Source: Welwitschia mirabilis (lineage: Eukaryota; Gnetophyta; Gnetopsida; Welwitschiales). Taken from it: 64,000 bases of DNA. The stretch is taken from positions 156,714,504-156,778,503 of the forward strand of contig JBOZIK010000001.1 in the NCBI GenBank assembly GCA_051453625.1, read 5' to 3'. The notes under the pieces were generated by a model that was not told where the DNA came from, made no database searches, and saw only the letters and a program-made list of their open reading frames with translations. This document shows positions 36,550-48,260 of the stretch, one piece after another; positions within the stretch are counted from its first letter, which is position 1; each line of letters begins with the position of its first letter. A program made the translations under genes and the position numbers.

Positions 36550-36910
36550 ATCATAAAATATGGAGTGAAGAAGTTACTTAAAGAGTTTCATGATAAAATA
36601 AATGAAGGAAATACCTTCACATTATTACTAGTAGTGCAGATTATGCGAGTAGGATATTACTAGTTTATGATGGTAGAGGACATATTTAATCATGTCCTAG
36701 TTTGTGATAGTGGAAAAAAAATTTCACCTCCATTTGGTTTGTAAACTAGTGTTATGAAAATAAGCACCTTTAGAAAAACTGGTAAAATCCTCAAATAATA
36801 ATGTGCTTAGAGGAATAAAGAAGATAGTGATCATAGCATTCTTATCCTCTTAAGTGGGGTAAGAAGAGACTTTAAACTTCTATGAAGGTATGGAGTCAAC
36901 TATTTAGAAA
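36550..36910 (+). pseudogene. Integrase N-terminal remnant, element 3
   Basis: 36570-36720 reads K-E-F-H-D-K, then V-Q-I-M-R-V-G-Y-Y, V-E-D-I-F-N-H-V-L-V-C-D-S-G. This fits the HHCC zinc region ('H....GGH.....T..KI.RAGYYWPTM..D....V..C..C') with the second Cys changed. The catalytic core beyond is too decayed to read. Confidence 0.6.
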
Positions 36911-37379
36911 GACTGAGAATTTAACATACCCTTATCAAGTGTGAATTATGAGTTGATAGATTAATGCATAAGGTTAGCATTTAATCTAGCCCCTACTCCT
37001 TGGCATATGGTCAAACATTCTACCTTGATATGTAGATTCACCTAGGGACTTATGAATTTATGAAGCCGTATTTAAGTTCTTAATAAAACCTATGAAAGAG
37101 GAAGAAAAATGAAAAGGAGAAAAAACAAGAGGAAAATAGAACAATATTCTCTTTAAAATACTTGTACAAACTTGGTTAGCCTTACATAAAAAACTTAATA
37201 TGGCAATTTTCAGTAAGTTAAAGCTAAAAATCTTACAGTAAAGGTAAAAGCATTGGAATAGGAACAAATGCAATAAAAAGTAATTAGAAGAAGACTAGTA
37301 TAACAAATATTTAAAAAAAAGTAAAGAAAAAGAATAAAACTGAAAAATTTGTGCATACTTCACTCTAGCTACTATGTCA

Positions 37380-37550
37380 TTACCCCTAAAAATAGTGTCA
37401 AAACACTCTTCATGGTTCAATTTATCTATGCTTGTTTTACTATTTATATCATGAGTTTATGCAAGATTACCCTAAGAATACAAATCTTATAAAGATAAAT
37501 CTAATTTTTACCAAAATATAACTAGGATTTCCATTCTCCCAAGGGATAAA
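37380..37550 (+). repeat. Decayed 'CAACGGCGCCAAAA' retroelement signature, copy 2
   Basis: 'cattacccctaaaaatagtg' then TCAAAACACTCTTCATGG, with TCCCAAGGGATA about 140 bp later. Same layout as 20519-20620. Located just downstream of the pol remnants of element 3 on the same strand, which is where Athila/Tat-type elements carry it. Confidence 0.45.
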
Positions 37551-38507
37551 TTGTAACATACACAAAACTACACCTAAATTATACTTAAAATTTTTTAATT
37601 AAATTAATTAATCATACATTTACCATAGTGGATAAAATAGATTATGAGTGAGAGGCTTACCTCTCAATTACTTATAGGCTACATTCATGAGAACTATATG
37701 ATAATAACTTACCTGACTAATAACGAATCCAATTTTTAGACCATTTAGAGATATTGATTAGAACACATAAAGGAAGTGCATAAGTCATGATTGAGTGATT
37801 AACTGCTCTAATAATTAGAAGGATACAACCATTGGAAATATACTCATTAACTTCATAATATATTTTTAGTATGATCTCCTTATTTAGAGTTTATTATTGA
37901 TAATTATTATTAAGGAGAATTAATAAATACACATACTATTGTTAATCATTTACATATAAATTTGTCTATTTATGTCCAAATAGTACCCTCTTATGCTTTC
38001 GTTATGCAACTCTAAGAAGCTTAATCTAATTGTAAGCATAATACTCAAGTTAAAGGAAATATGTGAGTTATGGGTCACTAGAGATTTGTAGTTAATATAA
38101 AGATAGATTTACAATACTATTTTCTCATTGACATATTGTGTAAAGCATTATGAATATAATACTATAATTATAAATCATTGGTTATTATTATAAGTCATCA
38201 AGCTTATGCAATGTATAATCATACTCTTTTCTCATACTATATGGTTTTCCAATATTTCTCTCTATGTATCCTCTAATAGACTCTATATAAACCTCTATTA
38301 TTCTTTAATATTCTTCCTTATTACAGCATATTTATCATCTTATTAAATGTCATGCATAATTTTCACCTCCATACCATATCATTATATGTTTATCAATTAT
38401 AGTTACTTATTATCATACCTAGTTTTACTACACACCTTCCCAATAATAATAGCAGTATCTTAAAGAATAATGCCATTAACAAAGTGGCAATATTCAAGTA
38501 TAATCAA

Positions 38508-38557
38508 ATGTTCTTAAAAGGTTTTCACAAAAATGATCTTAAAAGGTTTTCACAAAA
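38508..38557 (+). repeat. 25-bp tandem duplication
   Basis: ATGTTCTTAAAAGGTTTTCA and ATGATCTTAAAAGGTTTTCA, each followed by CAAAA; exact period 25 bp, two near-identical copies. The flanking 37560-39410 shows nothing else recognisable. Confidence 0.85.
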
Positions 38558-39410
38558 ATATCAAAGACATAGGTATACATATATGTTTCATTTACAGTTA
38601 GTTTCCATGATAATTTATTTAAAGGGATGCATTCTTTAATTTTAGAACAACTATTAATTCATATATATGAAACATTCTATAGGACATCTTGCTTAATGTT
38701 ACATAAATAATTAAACTCATCATATGAAATGTCTTTATTTAACATCTTAATACTAAATTATTGTAACATCCTAAATTTTAACAGCCAAAAACTTCAACTC
38801 ATAACATAGAAGATAATAAATAACCATTATAACTTATAGTTTGTTAACTATTCTTAACATACGTACATTTTCTAAGGAACTATCCACAACTTAAAACCAT
38901 ATTTCACTATCTATGAAGTACATGAATGAAAAATTATTTGTAACTTAAATCATGTTTTACTATCCATAAGATAGATAAATAAATACAATTCTTAAATAAC
39001 TTTATAGGAAAGAAGAGAACTATACATAAAAATATGTCTGTATAAGAACAATGAATATTTCTTCATCATTTGTCAAAAGTCAACCATAAGACATAGCAAA
39101 TTATAAGTTACAATGATGAACAAATTAGTCAATTTTAAAAATTTTTCAAGCCCAAGCTAGATAATCAACATTTTCATATGTCCTCCTCGATAAGATAAAT
39201 CAGCTTTTTCTATGCTCCACTTTCTTACTTATTTAACAGAAATATCATGGAGTGAGAACTGTAACCTTTATAGTTTCCAATATGATCCATGACAAGGTAT
39301 AGGTATGAGGTTCTCAAGCATAAAAGAGGATTCCCAAGAAAAATCAAGATGTAATGAAGACCTCATATTCAATTATCTTCTTTACTATTGTCATAACAAA
39401 TTACAATAAT

Positions 39411-39670
39411 CTAGTTGCACATATCTACATGGGACAATTTACTCCCTTTACTCTCTAGAGGTAATTTACAGTAATTCCAATTGTACATATATAGAGGGGA
39501 TAATTTCCTTCCTTTACTCTCTAAAGGTAATTTATAGTAATTCCAATTGTACACATCTAAAGGGTACAATTTACTTCCTTTACTCTTTAGAGGTAACGTA
39601 CAATAATTCCAATTGTACACATCTAAAGGGGACAAATTACTCTCTTTACTCCTAGAGGTAATTATAGTAA
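39411..39670 (-). repeat. 66-bp minisatellite, about 3.8 copies, open on the minus strand
   Basis: Unit starts (TTGYAC) at 39415, 39481, 39547 and 39613, exactly 66 bp apart. Because 66 is 22 codons, the minus strand keeps one open frame (39411-39635) of repeated peptides with the core 'YNWNYCKLPLESKG'. Units differ by about 10% substitutions and no indels in the first three. No domain is known to me for this peptide, and no longer gene surrounds it. The open frame may be an accident of the period, or the repeat may have once been translated. Confidence 0.85.
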
Positions 39671-40384
39671 TTCAGTTTATTTCCATAATTTTCCATATAC
39701 CAATACAGGTTGGTCATAAAGCTTAAATCAAGATGGGTAAGGGCTTGTCATGAAAAGATCTTAAGAGAACTATGACACAAGGTTTACATAATATAAACAT
39801 GCAAACTCCATATGATAGACGAGATACTAATGAAAGGTTTTAAGAAATGTAAGCATTATAAGACAAAAGAAAATGCAAGAATTAATGACCATCCAAGGAA
39901 ATAAATTAATCCAAGAACCATACAAGAGAATAACCTAGGCCGAAAACCATACAAGAACATAAATGAAAGACCATGAACAATACTCAGATTTAAGATGAGG
40001 GTGAACTTCGAAAGATTCCAAAGACTTCCAAGCTCTAAGTATAAATCACCAAGATCCAATTACAAAGGATTTTTCAAGATATGAAATGAGAGGAGAAAAA
40101 GGTCCTATTTATAGCAAGAGAATATAGAGATGTGAAGAGACACAAGAACATGAAGAAACACTATCATGAAAAGAAGGTGGTAAAGGAGATGGACATTTCA
40201 TAATAGCTACTCATTACCTTGCTTAACCACTAAGTGCATAATATTTCATCATACTAAATACAAATGCTTATCATTCCACTAAATACAATTAAAATAAAGA
40301 ATTAAAATGAGCCATCACATAATAAAATCTTACATGTTAGACAAAGGAAAGTGTAACACTTATGCAAGTAAAATAATATTAATA

Positions 40385-40476
40385 ACTAATTTAGCCACTA
40401 ACATAACCACTAATTTATCTACTAACATAACCACTAATTTAACCACTAACATAGCCACTAATTTAACCACTAAAGG
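40385..40476 (+). repeat. 24-bp minisatellite, 3.8 copies
   Basis: Units ACTAATTTAGCC-ACTAACATAACC at 40385, 40409, 40433 and 40457. Each unit is two related 12-mers (ACTAATTTAACC / ACTAACATAACC), so the array grew from a 12-bp word. Surrounding 39671-40384 and 40477-41559 contain nothing else recognised. Confidence 0.9.
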
Positions 40477-41559
40477 TCATAATTAAATTACTAAGGATTT
40501 ACAACAAAAATAATATTATGGCTATTACAAAATGAAAGGACTTAAAATAATTTTATGGCTATTACAATATAATTACATCTCAATAACAAAAAAAAATATA
40601 AATACAATAACTAAATTAGCTTGTGTACTCTATAATTATTTTAATTTAGTTTCTAAGCTAAATCTTTAGACTCTGAAAGCCTTGGACATGACAATTATTA
40701 TCTTTATTAACTCCTCTTTGTTAACCTTCTTGTTATTTACTTACTATACATTCACTAGTTTATTCCTTATTTTACCATTCCTATTTTATAACTGCATCTT
40801 ATAATATATTTTACCCTTTGTATTTTTACCATACATGTTGCATCCTAATTTTGTTAAATCTCTATTATTCTAATAAGGCCCATTTGCTCTTATATTTCCT
40901 AATGATTTTATAAGATTCAAGTTAGAGGATCCATGTAACCTTTAGACACTTCTAAAAATTTTTTTAATCATCATACTTTATAATTTTCACAATCACATAT
41001 GTAATGCCTTATAATTGTTAATTTACTAAGATACCTTTGCTTCATTCATATTTTCCTTCCATTTTTACTTTACATGCCCTTTACTTATTTTAAATGTTAT
41101 GTTTTATCTAAACCTCTCTAATGTGTATATGTTATCTTTTTGTTTATATTTGTTTTTAAAGAAGTCTTTAGAAAGAGCATGAATATTATGCTTCTTCTAT
41201 ATAAATCATTTGTTGAGTACATCTCCTTCCTATAGTCTTAGTTTCTCTTAAGGTAGTTCCAACAACCACATCTCCTCTACTAAGGTGATACTTATAATCA
41301 ATAATTAATTAACTAGGTAATTTGTATTTATATAGGTATATTCGTGTATCTTGAAAGTAACTTTTATTTAACATTTCTTTATTTTTCCTTTGTAAATAAG
41401 TATATTAGAAAATGAGTCAAGTTCCATTTAATGTTCATATTTAATAATGCATTACATTACCATGGAAAAAGGTCAACTTTAATCTTTTTGAAAAGCCATA
41501 TCAAATAGAATTCCATTCATTATAATTTAAGGGATAAATTTTCTATTTGACTGCCAATG

Positions 41560-42150
41560 ATTAACCAAGATTCCTTTGTTAAAACTTTTAACAAAAAGCT
41601 TCCCACTTAAAAACAAATCCACCTTTTTAAGGCAACCCCTAAGAGTTCCTACCCCCTTGCTATTACTATCATTTCCGTTTCCCTCTTATTTTTCACTCTC
41701 CTTACATACCCACTATACCCTCCTTTCCCTTATGTTACCCTTATTTTTACTTCCTACATGTGGACTCCCCTTTCTTAGTACCCACTGCCTTGTCAGCACT
41801 CTATTAACATAAATAATAACCATGGCAACTATGATGGCACCCTCTCGATGCTCTACCTATTATTCATAGCGTTAAAGGACGCCTTTGGGGTGCTCTTCTC
41901 AACGGCACTCACTCTGTATTCAAGTGACGCACAAAATCAAGCGCTCACAAAACGTGTTATTTAACAATGTTAACAACTTCAAACAACTCTCCAAGTTTTT
42001 GTTGCGGTATCCTTTATTTCCTTTTTTCACTTCAGTGGTTTGTTTCCTCTGTTTGAAGGTCTGTAGGATTATTAAGCTAGTGTTCTGATATTTTTCTATA
42101 AAAATAGTGAGGTATTTGTTTATGTATGAGGCTTTCATTATTTGTAGCTT
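41560..42150. other. GC-richer unidentified segment
   Basis: Clearly richer in C and CpG than its surroundings (for example CGTTAAAGGACGCC near 41869 and GTGACGCAC near 41924). A 78-codon open frame on plus (41576-41812) is Leu/Pro/Ser-rich, consistent with plain T/C-rich sequence and not with a known protein. It could be a remnant of a host gene flank or a younger insertion. No splice-consistent gene model could be built. Confidence 0.35.
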
Positions 42151-43615
42151 TTGAAGTGAGATTTGAGGAGTGTTTTTCGTTTCTAAATGCTAAAATTAGT
42201 TTTCTTTTAAAAAAACTAGTAAATAGTATTTTGAGTAGCATTTCTTGACTTCATTTTTAAATTTATAATATACATAGTACCATTATTTTATGTGTATTGT
42301 TTGCTAACTAATTCATCATATAATGCTAAATATTTAGAACTCAAAAAATGTGCTAACAGCCATTCGCAATCTATTACTGCTATTTTCTTACAATGATTAT
42401 TATTGTTTTCCTATTTCCTTACTTATGGTTTTGTTCACAGGGGATGGATATGATGTTGTTTCCTAGTTTATGCCCTTTAGAATGTGATGAATATTGTTAC
42501 AACCACCAATTCCCATTGTATTTATTAGTGGAACTCCTTACATAAACTTCTTAGCAATTTGGCAAATCATGCTATCCAAATGGGGTGATACTTGCATTTA
42601 ATTTTCTTTAATATTATGACCCAACATGAGGGATATTTTCTCAAAGGTCTCTAAGCTTATTTGTTGCTATAATACTTGAAGAGATTATATCTAAACTAGT
42701 TTGGATATGATGATAAAGTTTGTCTTTCTTTTATTGTCAGACACATGTGACTCTAAGTGATACTAAATAAAATGGAAATAGGTTAATATGGTAACGTTGT
42801 GTACTTTACACTACAATGTTTTGAATAATTGTTGAACATTTCTTCGTTAATTTAAGGAAGATGTATTTCTTTGTTTTATAGAAGTTTTAGAATAAGAAGT
42901 GTGTATTTATTTCTACAACTTTAGCAATACGGGGCACCACAAAAGGCAAAAGGTAAAAAGATCTATAATGTTTCTATTTATAGTTTTCATAAAATCAAAT
43001 TATAAGGTTTTAAAGATTCAATCTAAGGTTAATTCTAGCATAATATTTCTTACATATTTGCAATGTCCCTAAACTATGTCAGGTTATGAAATCTTTCCAT
43101 CTATTCACAAAGTTTAATAGGATTCATGGTTTTTAAGATAGATTTTTAGCCATTCCTAATCTAACAGTTCATTTAACGATAACTTTAATTCTCCAAATTC
43201 TTTTCTAATAATACAAGCTAACATCATAAGTTTAACCATTAGCTATAACTCATTTCTTCCATATAAATAAACAGAATTTACAAAAGTAGATTCAATTGTT
43301 TAGCCTTATGGTGTTTTCACTAAAGGTTTATTACAAACCATTTCATCTTAAAATAAAATAGGATTTATATACAACTTAATCTAAATATATTAACTATCAA
43401 CAATCACTATTAAATAAATCAATCTTGAAAGAAAAGTTTAATAAATCCAAAAGGGCTCTTTAGACTTATCTCATAGTGTTTATTTGCAGAAGACAACTCC
43501 TCGCTTTCTTCTTCTCTTCACCTTAACTGGATTTACAAGAATCCATCCTTTTGTAAAATGAATCATCATCTAAGCAAGGTTAGATTTCAAAACATATACT
43601 CTTAAGCATAATTAC
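42151..43615. other. Unassigned AT-rich spacer
   Basis: No gene, RNA or repeat recognised. Confidence 0.5.
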
Positions 43616-43706
43616 CACTTATTTGTATGCATGAAATCATGCATAGATCCCCTTTTTCCATGCTTAATTTCATGCATAGACCCATCTTTTCCATGCGTAA
43701 TTGCCA
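43616..43706 (+). repeat. Short imperfect repeat of CATGCATAGA/CCATGCTTAATT words
   Basis: 'atcatgcatagatccc', 'tccatgcttaattt', 'catgcatagaccc' and 'tccatgcgtaatt' alternate over about 90 bp, giving two copies of an approximately 40-bp unit. The words recall the hairpins at 27616-28378. It ends where the candidate LTR of element 2 begins. Confidence 0.55.
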
Positions 43707-44052
43707 TGTCACCAATAAAATGCTATTTTAAAATTAATTTTAATTCTCATTGTTATATTCCATATTTTTTAATTTTTAATTAGTAAACATAATGACATGA
43801 TTATAAGTCTCTAAATTATGTAATACATTTTGATATAAAATTTTAATGAAAATCCTTTTTTCTTTAATCAGAATCAATGTGTAGCCTTACAATTAATAAT
43901 GTATTATATTTTTTATGCCAAGGATACATTTTAAATTATAGGTACTCATAAGGTTAATTAATTAATTTTAGTTTTGGATAAATTTATTATTTTAAATAAT
44001 AATGATAATTATAAGAATTTTAATATTAAATTAAAAAGCTAAGAGTATTATG

Positions 44053-44146
44053 TTCAACTATGACAATTTTTTACATTCAACTATAACATTTTCTTACATT
44101 CAATTATGACATTATTGTTACATTCAATTATGACATTTATTTCTTG
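44053..44146 (+). repeat. 23-24-bp tandem array, 4 copies, in LTR
   Basis: TTCAACTATGACA at 44053, TTCAACTATAACA at 44076, TTCAATTATGACA at 44099 and 44123, each followed by a T-rich spacer and TTACA. Upstream of the LTR TATA box. Confidence 0.85.
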
Positions 44147-44521
44147 TGATTTGTGGTGTTGATGTTATGAATTATGAAGAGTGTAAACATGTAAACAAGG
44201 TCATGCACTCTTATCCATAAACCAAAAATGATAAATGACTAGATTTTATTCTATCATGACTTTTATCCTTAATGGTATTTGTGAAAGCACTTCATGCATA
44301 AAATATTATTTTTTTGTCATGTTACATGACAATTTTGAAATTGGTGCATTTGTTCAAAGGCATTTTAAATATGTTTTGGATTAATTATGAGTCTATGAAT
44401 AACTAGGAAGGAATTAGATACAGAAATAATGCATGTAATTAATCTTGTTTATTAAAGCAAGAAAATTACTCACCTAAATTAGGTGCATAAGTCATATTAT
44501 TTTTTCATTCATACATCACTT

Positions 44522-44776
44522 TCACTTCTTGCACAAGCTTTTAAAACTTCTCATTGATCAATCTTATCACTAGTGATTCATATGTCAATATCACTTCTAC
44601 ACAAGCTCATCCAACTTATGCTTAATCAATCTTATCATTTTCATTCATATGTCCATTTCACTTTTACATAAAGTCCATCCAACTTATCATTAACCAATCT
44701 TGTCATTGTCATTTATGTATCCATATCACTTTTACACAAAGTCTATCCAACTTATCATTGATCAATCTTATCAATT
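44522..44776 (+). repeat. About 68-bp tandem array, 3.7 copies, in LTR
   Basis: Units start TCACTT at 44522, 44591, 44658 and 44726 (spacing 69, 67, 68). Each contains ACACAAGCTCATCCAACTTAT-like and TGATCAATCTTATCA-like blocks. It ends about 100 bp upstream of the TATA box, so it is placed like an enhancer array in U3. Confidence 0.88.
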
Positions 44777-44872
44777 AAAAAAAGATTTCTTTACCTTACA
44801 GGTAAAATGATGTGGTTGATCTTTAACTACTTATATCAAAAACCTTTAATACACCATTTATTTATAAATAGA

Positions 44873-44881
44873 GTTCTTTTG
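44873..44881 (+). promoter_or_regulatory. TATA box of element 2 LTR promoter
   Basis: TATAAATAG, a canonical plant TATA box, within the LTR and about 4.1 kb upstream of the primer site. It would drive the genomic transcript. It is followed by a C/T-rich stretch typical of plant LTR transcript starts. Confidence 0.6.
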
Positions 44882-44961
44882 TTCTTCTCAAGATAATATT
44901 CTTCAAGGAAGTTTATGCTACTAAAATTTCTTCTTAATCTCTCATCCTCTTAATTGTGGAG

Positions 44962-44998
44962 TTGGAGCTTGGATCTTGGAGCTTGGAGCTTGGAGCTT
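44962..44998 (+). repeat. Heptamer microsatellite (TTGGAGC)5
   Basis: TTGGAGC-TTGGATC-TTGGAGC-TTGGAGC-TTGGAGC, five units with one substitution, about 80 bp downstream of the TATA box and probably in the transcribed R/U5 part of the LTR. Confidence 0.85.
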
Positions 44999-45390
44999 AA
45001 AAGCTTCAAGTTAGCATCTTAGAACTTAGGACTTCATCAGTATTCTTCAAGAATCATTAATCTTTTACCCTCTAAGAAGGTTATTCTTTCATAAGAAATT
45101 TAGATCTATTCTTGCATTAGGCCTATGCATATGATTCTAGTATTAATGTAGTATTTGTATTTTCCCTCTCATTGGTTGATACTAAGATAAGTTTAAAATA
45201 TCTCTGTATATGCTTAATTGATGGGGATACTAATGGATAATTGTTCCCTTCTACTGGCATAGACTAAGATAAGGGAGAAAGAGTTGAGGAACCTTTCAAC
45301 ATACTTAGCTTCTATGTGTCTAATGGATATTTTGGCCAAGTAACTAGGAGGTTCACTATGATTTTGAATACCCATGTTTTATTTCATTTT

Positions 45391-46801
45391 ATTAATGGTT
45401 AAATGCATTTTACATCATATTTTTATTAGAGTCTTATTAGGGTGAACAAGTCTGATCCTCAAGAATCTATTTAGGCTAGGCACTCCTTATCAGAAAAATC
45501 CTAAGGCTTATGGCATTGATGTATTATTTATTATAAGTTTATATTACTTTTAATTATATTTATTTATTTATAATACAAATTCATGGTCATTAATTGATTT
45601 TATTTCTGTAAACTAGTATGATTTCTCTTGTGCTTAGTTTAGTTAAAGTTTACCGTTTATTCTTTTTAAGTCGAGCAATTTAAGAAAGTTATAACTTATT
45701 TAATAATAAATAAAATTTTATGAATTTTTTTGTCTAGGTCTATAATTATGTTAAAAAGTTAAAAATTTTAAAACAGAAATTTTTCTAGGAATAAAATAAT
45801 TTATAAAATTTATTTTATAAAAATATCTTAGAATTTATAAGTAGAAAACAGGAAGCATAACATTTTAGTTTTTAGAATTTAGAGAGAGTGCCAGGTAAAA
45901 ATGGAGTAGTCTAATTTATAGATCATTGACCAAGATTTCCAAAAAGTATTTACTCATTGAAAAAATCCAAGTAGATTGAAAGTTATGGTTGTTTTAGTGA
46001 AGGGTATTAGTTTGGTAATTTTAAAACTTAGGCAATTTTTATAGTTAAAAGTTTGAGCCTGTGAAAAATATCTAAGCTATTTCAAACTTATTAAAATTAG
46101 TTTTTAGAAATATTATAATGAGTCTAATTTAAGAAAATCAAGTCTATTTTATTTTTACATTTTTAAATAATTAATTACAAATTCTTAGTTTTAATGTCTT
46201 CTAAAAGGTAAGAAAATTTATAATTAATTTTAATAATTATAGAAGTTATCTAATGCAAGTAGAAAATTATTTTTAATATTATTTATGATTTATAGTTAAG
46301 TTATGTTTATTTTTATATCATTTTTATATTTTTTAAATTTAAATTTAGGCTCTTATTCTTTCCTGTTATGCATAAACATTAGGGATGTCTACTTAATGAT
46401 TCTAGAGATGTATTGCATAATTAATTAGCTTCATTAATATTTTTTTCTAATAAGATATGCATATATTTTACCAAGATCTATTTTTATGTAGACAGTTAGC
46501 AATGGTAAGGGGATTTTCAAGTTGGCTTAGTTTCATAAATGAAACATGTTTTTACGATAGAACTTAGATGTATTAATGTGTCTTATTTGACAGAATTAAT
46601 ATAATGTAGAAAAATAAAGAGATGTTTTCTTTCATTTATTTTCATTACTAAACTTTCAAAAATGTATGATTTTCTTTACGAAAATCAAAAATATGCTTGT
46701 ACATTATATTTTTTTTTCTATATGATTGTTTAATAAAATGAACCCAATGATGATTAGAATTATTTTTACTAGGTAAAAAATCCATTAAATATCCACATAT
46801 T
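45391..46801 (+). repeat. LTR-internal duplication, left copy
   Basis: Aligns with 46902-48260. Examples: 45450-45510 (GATCCTCAAGAATCTATTTAGG) with 46950-47010, 45967-46080 with 47480-47600, and 46735-46800 (AATGATGATTAGAATTATTT) with 48213-48260. Diverged by many substitutions, so the duplication is old. A 100-bp gap lies exactly at the junction. Confidence 0.8.
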
Positions 46802-46901
46802 NNNNNNNNNNNNNNNNNNNNNNNNNNNNNNNNNNNNNNNNNNNNNNNNNNNNNNNNNNNNNNNNNNNNNNNNNNNNNNNNNNNNNNNNNNNNNNNNNNN
46901 N

Positions 46902-48260
46902 TATTAATGAAATGCATTTTTCATCATATTGAAATCAGATTTCGTATTACAGTGAATGATTTTGATCCTCAGAAATCTATTTAGGCGAGGTACTCCTCCT
47001 TAGAAAACCCTAATGCTCATGGTATTTGATGCATTATTTATTATTATAAGTTGCATTTATATTGCTTATAATTGTGTTTTATATGCTTTGAATACTAATT
47101 TTTATTATTAGTTTTTAGTTATTTTATTAATTTTTATTTTTATAAATTAGTATGAATTCTTTTGTCCTTAGGTTAGTTAAAGTCTACTTTTTTTTAAAAG
47201 TGGAGCATAACTTAAGAAAGTTATAACCCATTCAATACTAAGTAAATATTTATGAAATTTTTTATATAGGTTTAGGATCATGTTAGGAACTAAAAAATTT
47301 AGTAATTTTTTGAGAATAAAATAATGTTTAAAATTTATTTTATAAAAATAACTCAAAGATTACAAGTAGAAAATAGAAAGTAAAAAATCTCAGTTTTTAA
47401 AATTAATAGAAAGTTTTAAGTAAGAATTAAATAGTCTAATATATAGAAATAAGCTTTTCAAAAAGTGTTTACTCATTTAAAAACTATAAATAGATTAAAA
47501 GTTATAGCTGTTTTAGTGAAAGATATTATTTTAGCAACCTTAAAATTTACGCAGTTTTTATAGTTAAACCCTATGAAATGTATCTATGCTAATTTAGATT
47601 TAATAAAATTATTTGTAATATATATTATAATATAAATAGTTTAATAAAAGTAAGTTTAATTCATTTTTACAGTTTTATATAATCAGTTAAAAATTTTTAC
47701 TTTCAATACCTTTTAAAAGCTAATAAAATTTGTGAATAATTCTAATAATTATAGAAAATTATATAATACAAGTACTAAATTATTTTAAATACCATATATG
47801 ACTTTTAATTAGCTTTTTTTTAATTAGTTTTATATACTATTTATTAATACTTAGGCCCCTTTCAAGCATAAACATTAAGGTTGTCTACTTAATAATTCTA
47901 GAGATGTGTAGACTAATCATTTAGNNNNNNNNNNCTTAATTCTATTTTGATATACATATTTAAAATTTATAAAGAAGCTTTAGAAGTTGACTCAGTTCCA
48001 TAAATGGAGCATGTTTCTACAAAAGAACTTAGATGTATTAATGTGCCTTATTTAAAAAGAATTATTATAACATAGAAAAATAAAGGGATGTTTTCTTTCA
48101 TTTATTTTCACTATTATCTTTGAAAATTTTTGATTTTCTTTTTATGTAAAATAAAAAATGATGCTTATATACTCTATTATTATTCTATATGATTCTTTTT
48201 ATAAAATAAACCTCATGATGATTAGAATTATTTTTACTAGGTAAATAATCCACTAAATAT
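46902..48260 (+). repeat. LTR-internal duplication, right copy
   Basis: Direct repeat of 45391-46801. It continues into the unique LTR end (48260-48999), which matches the 3' half of the element 1 LTRs. Confidence 0.8.

Noticed and set aside
38762-38771. TGTAACATCC, a common start of gypsy LTRs
   Set aside because: No polypurine tract before it, no matching LTR end or second copy found in the window.
41576-41812. 78-codon Leu/Pro/Ser-rich open frame
   Set aside because: Composition is what a T/C-rich strand gives in any frame; no domain, no start context.
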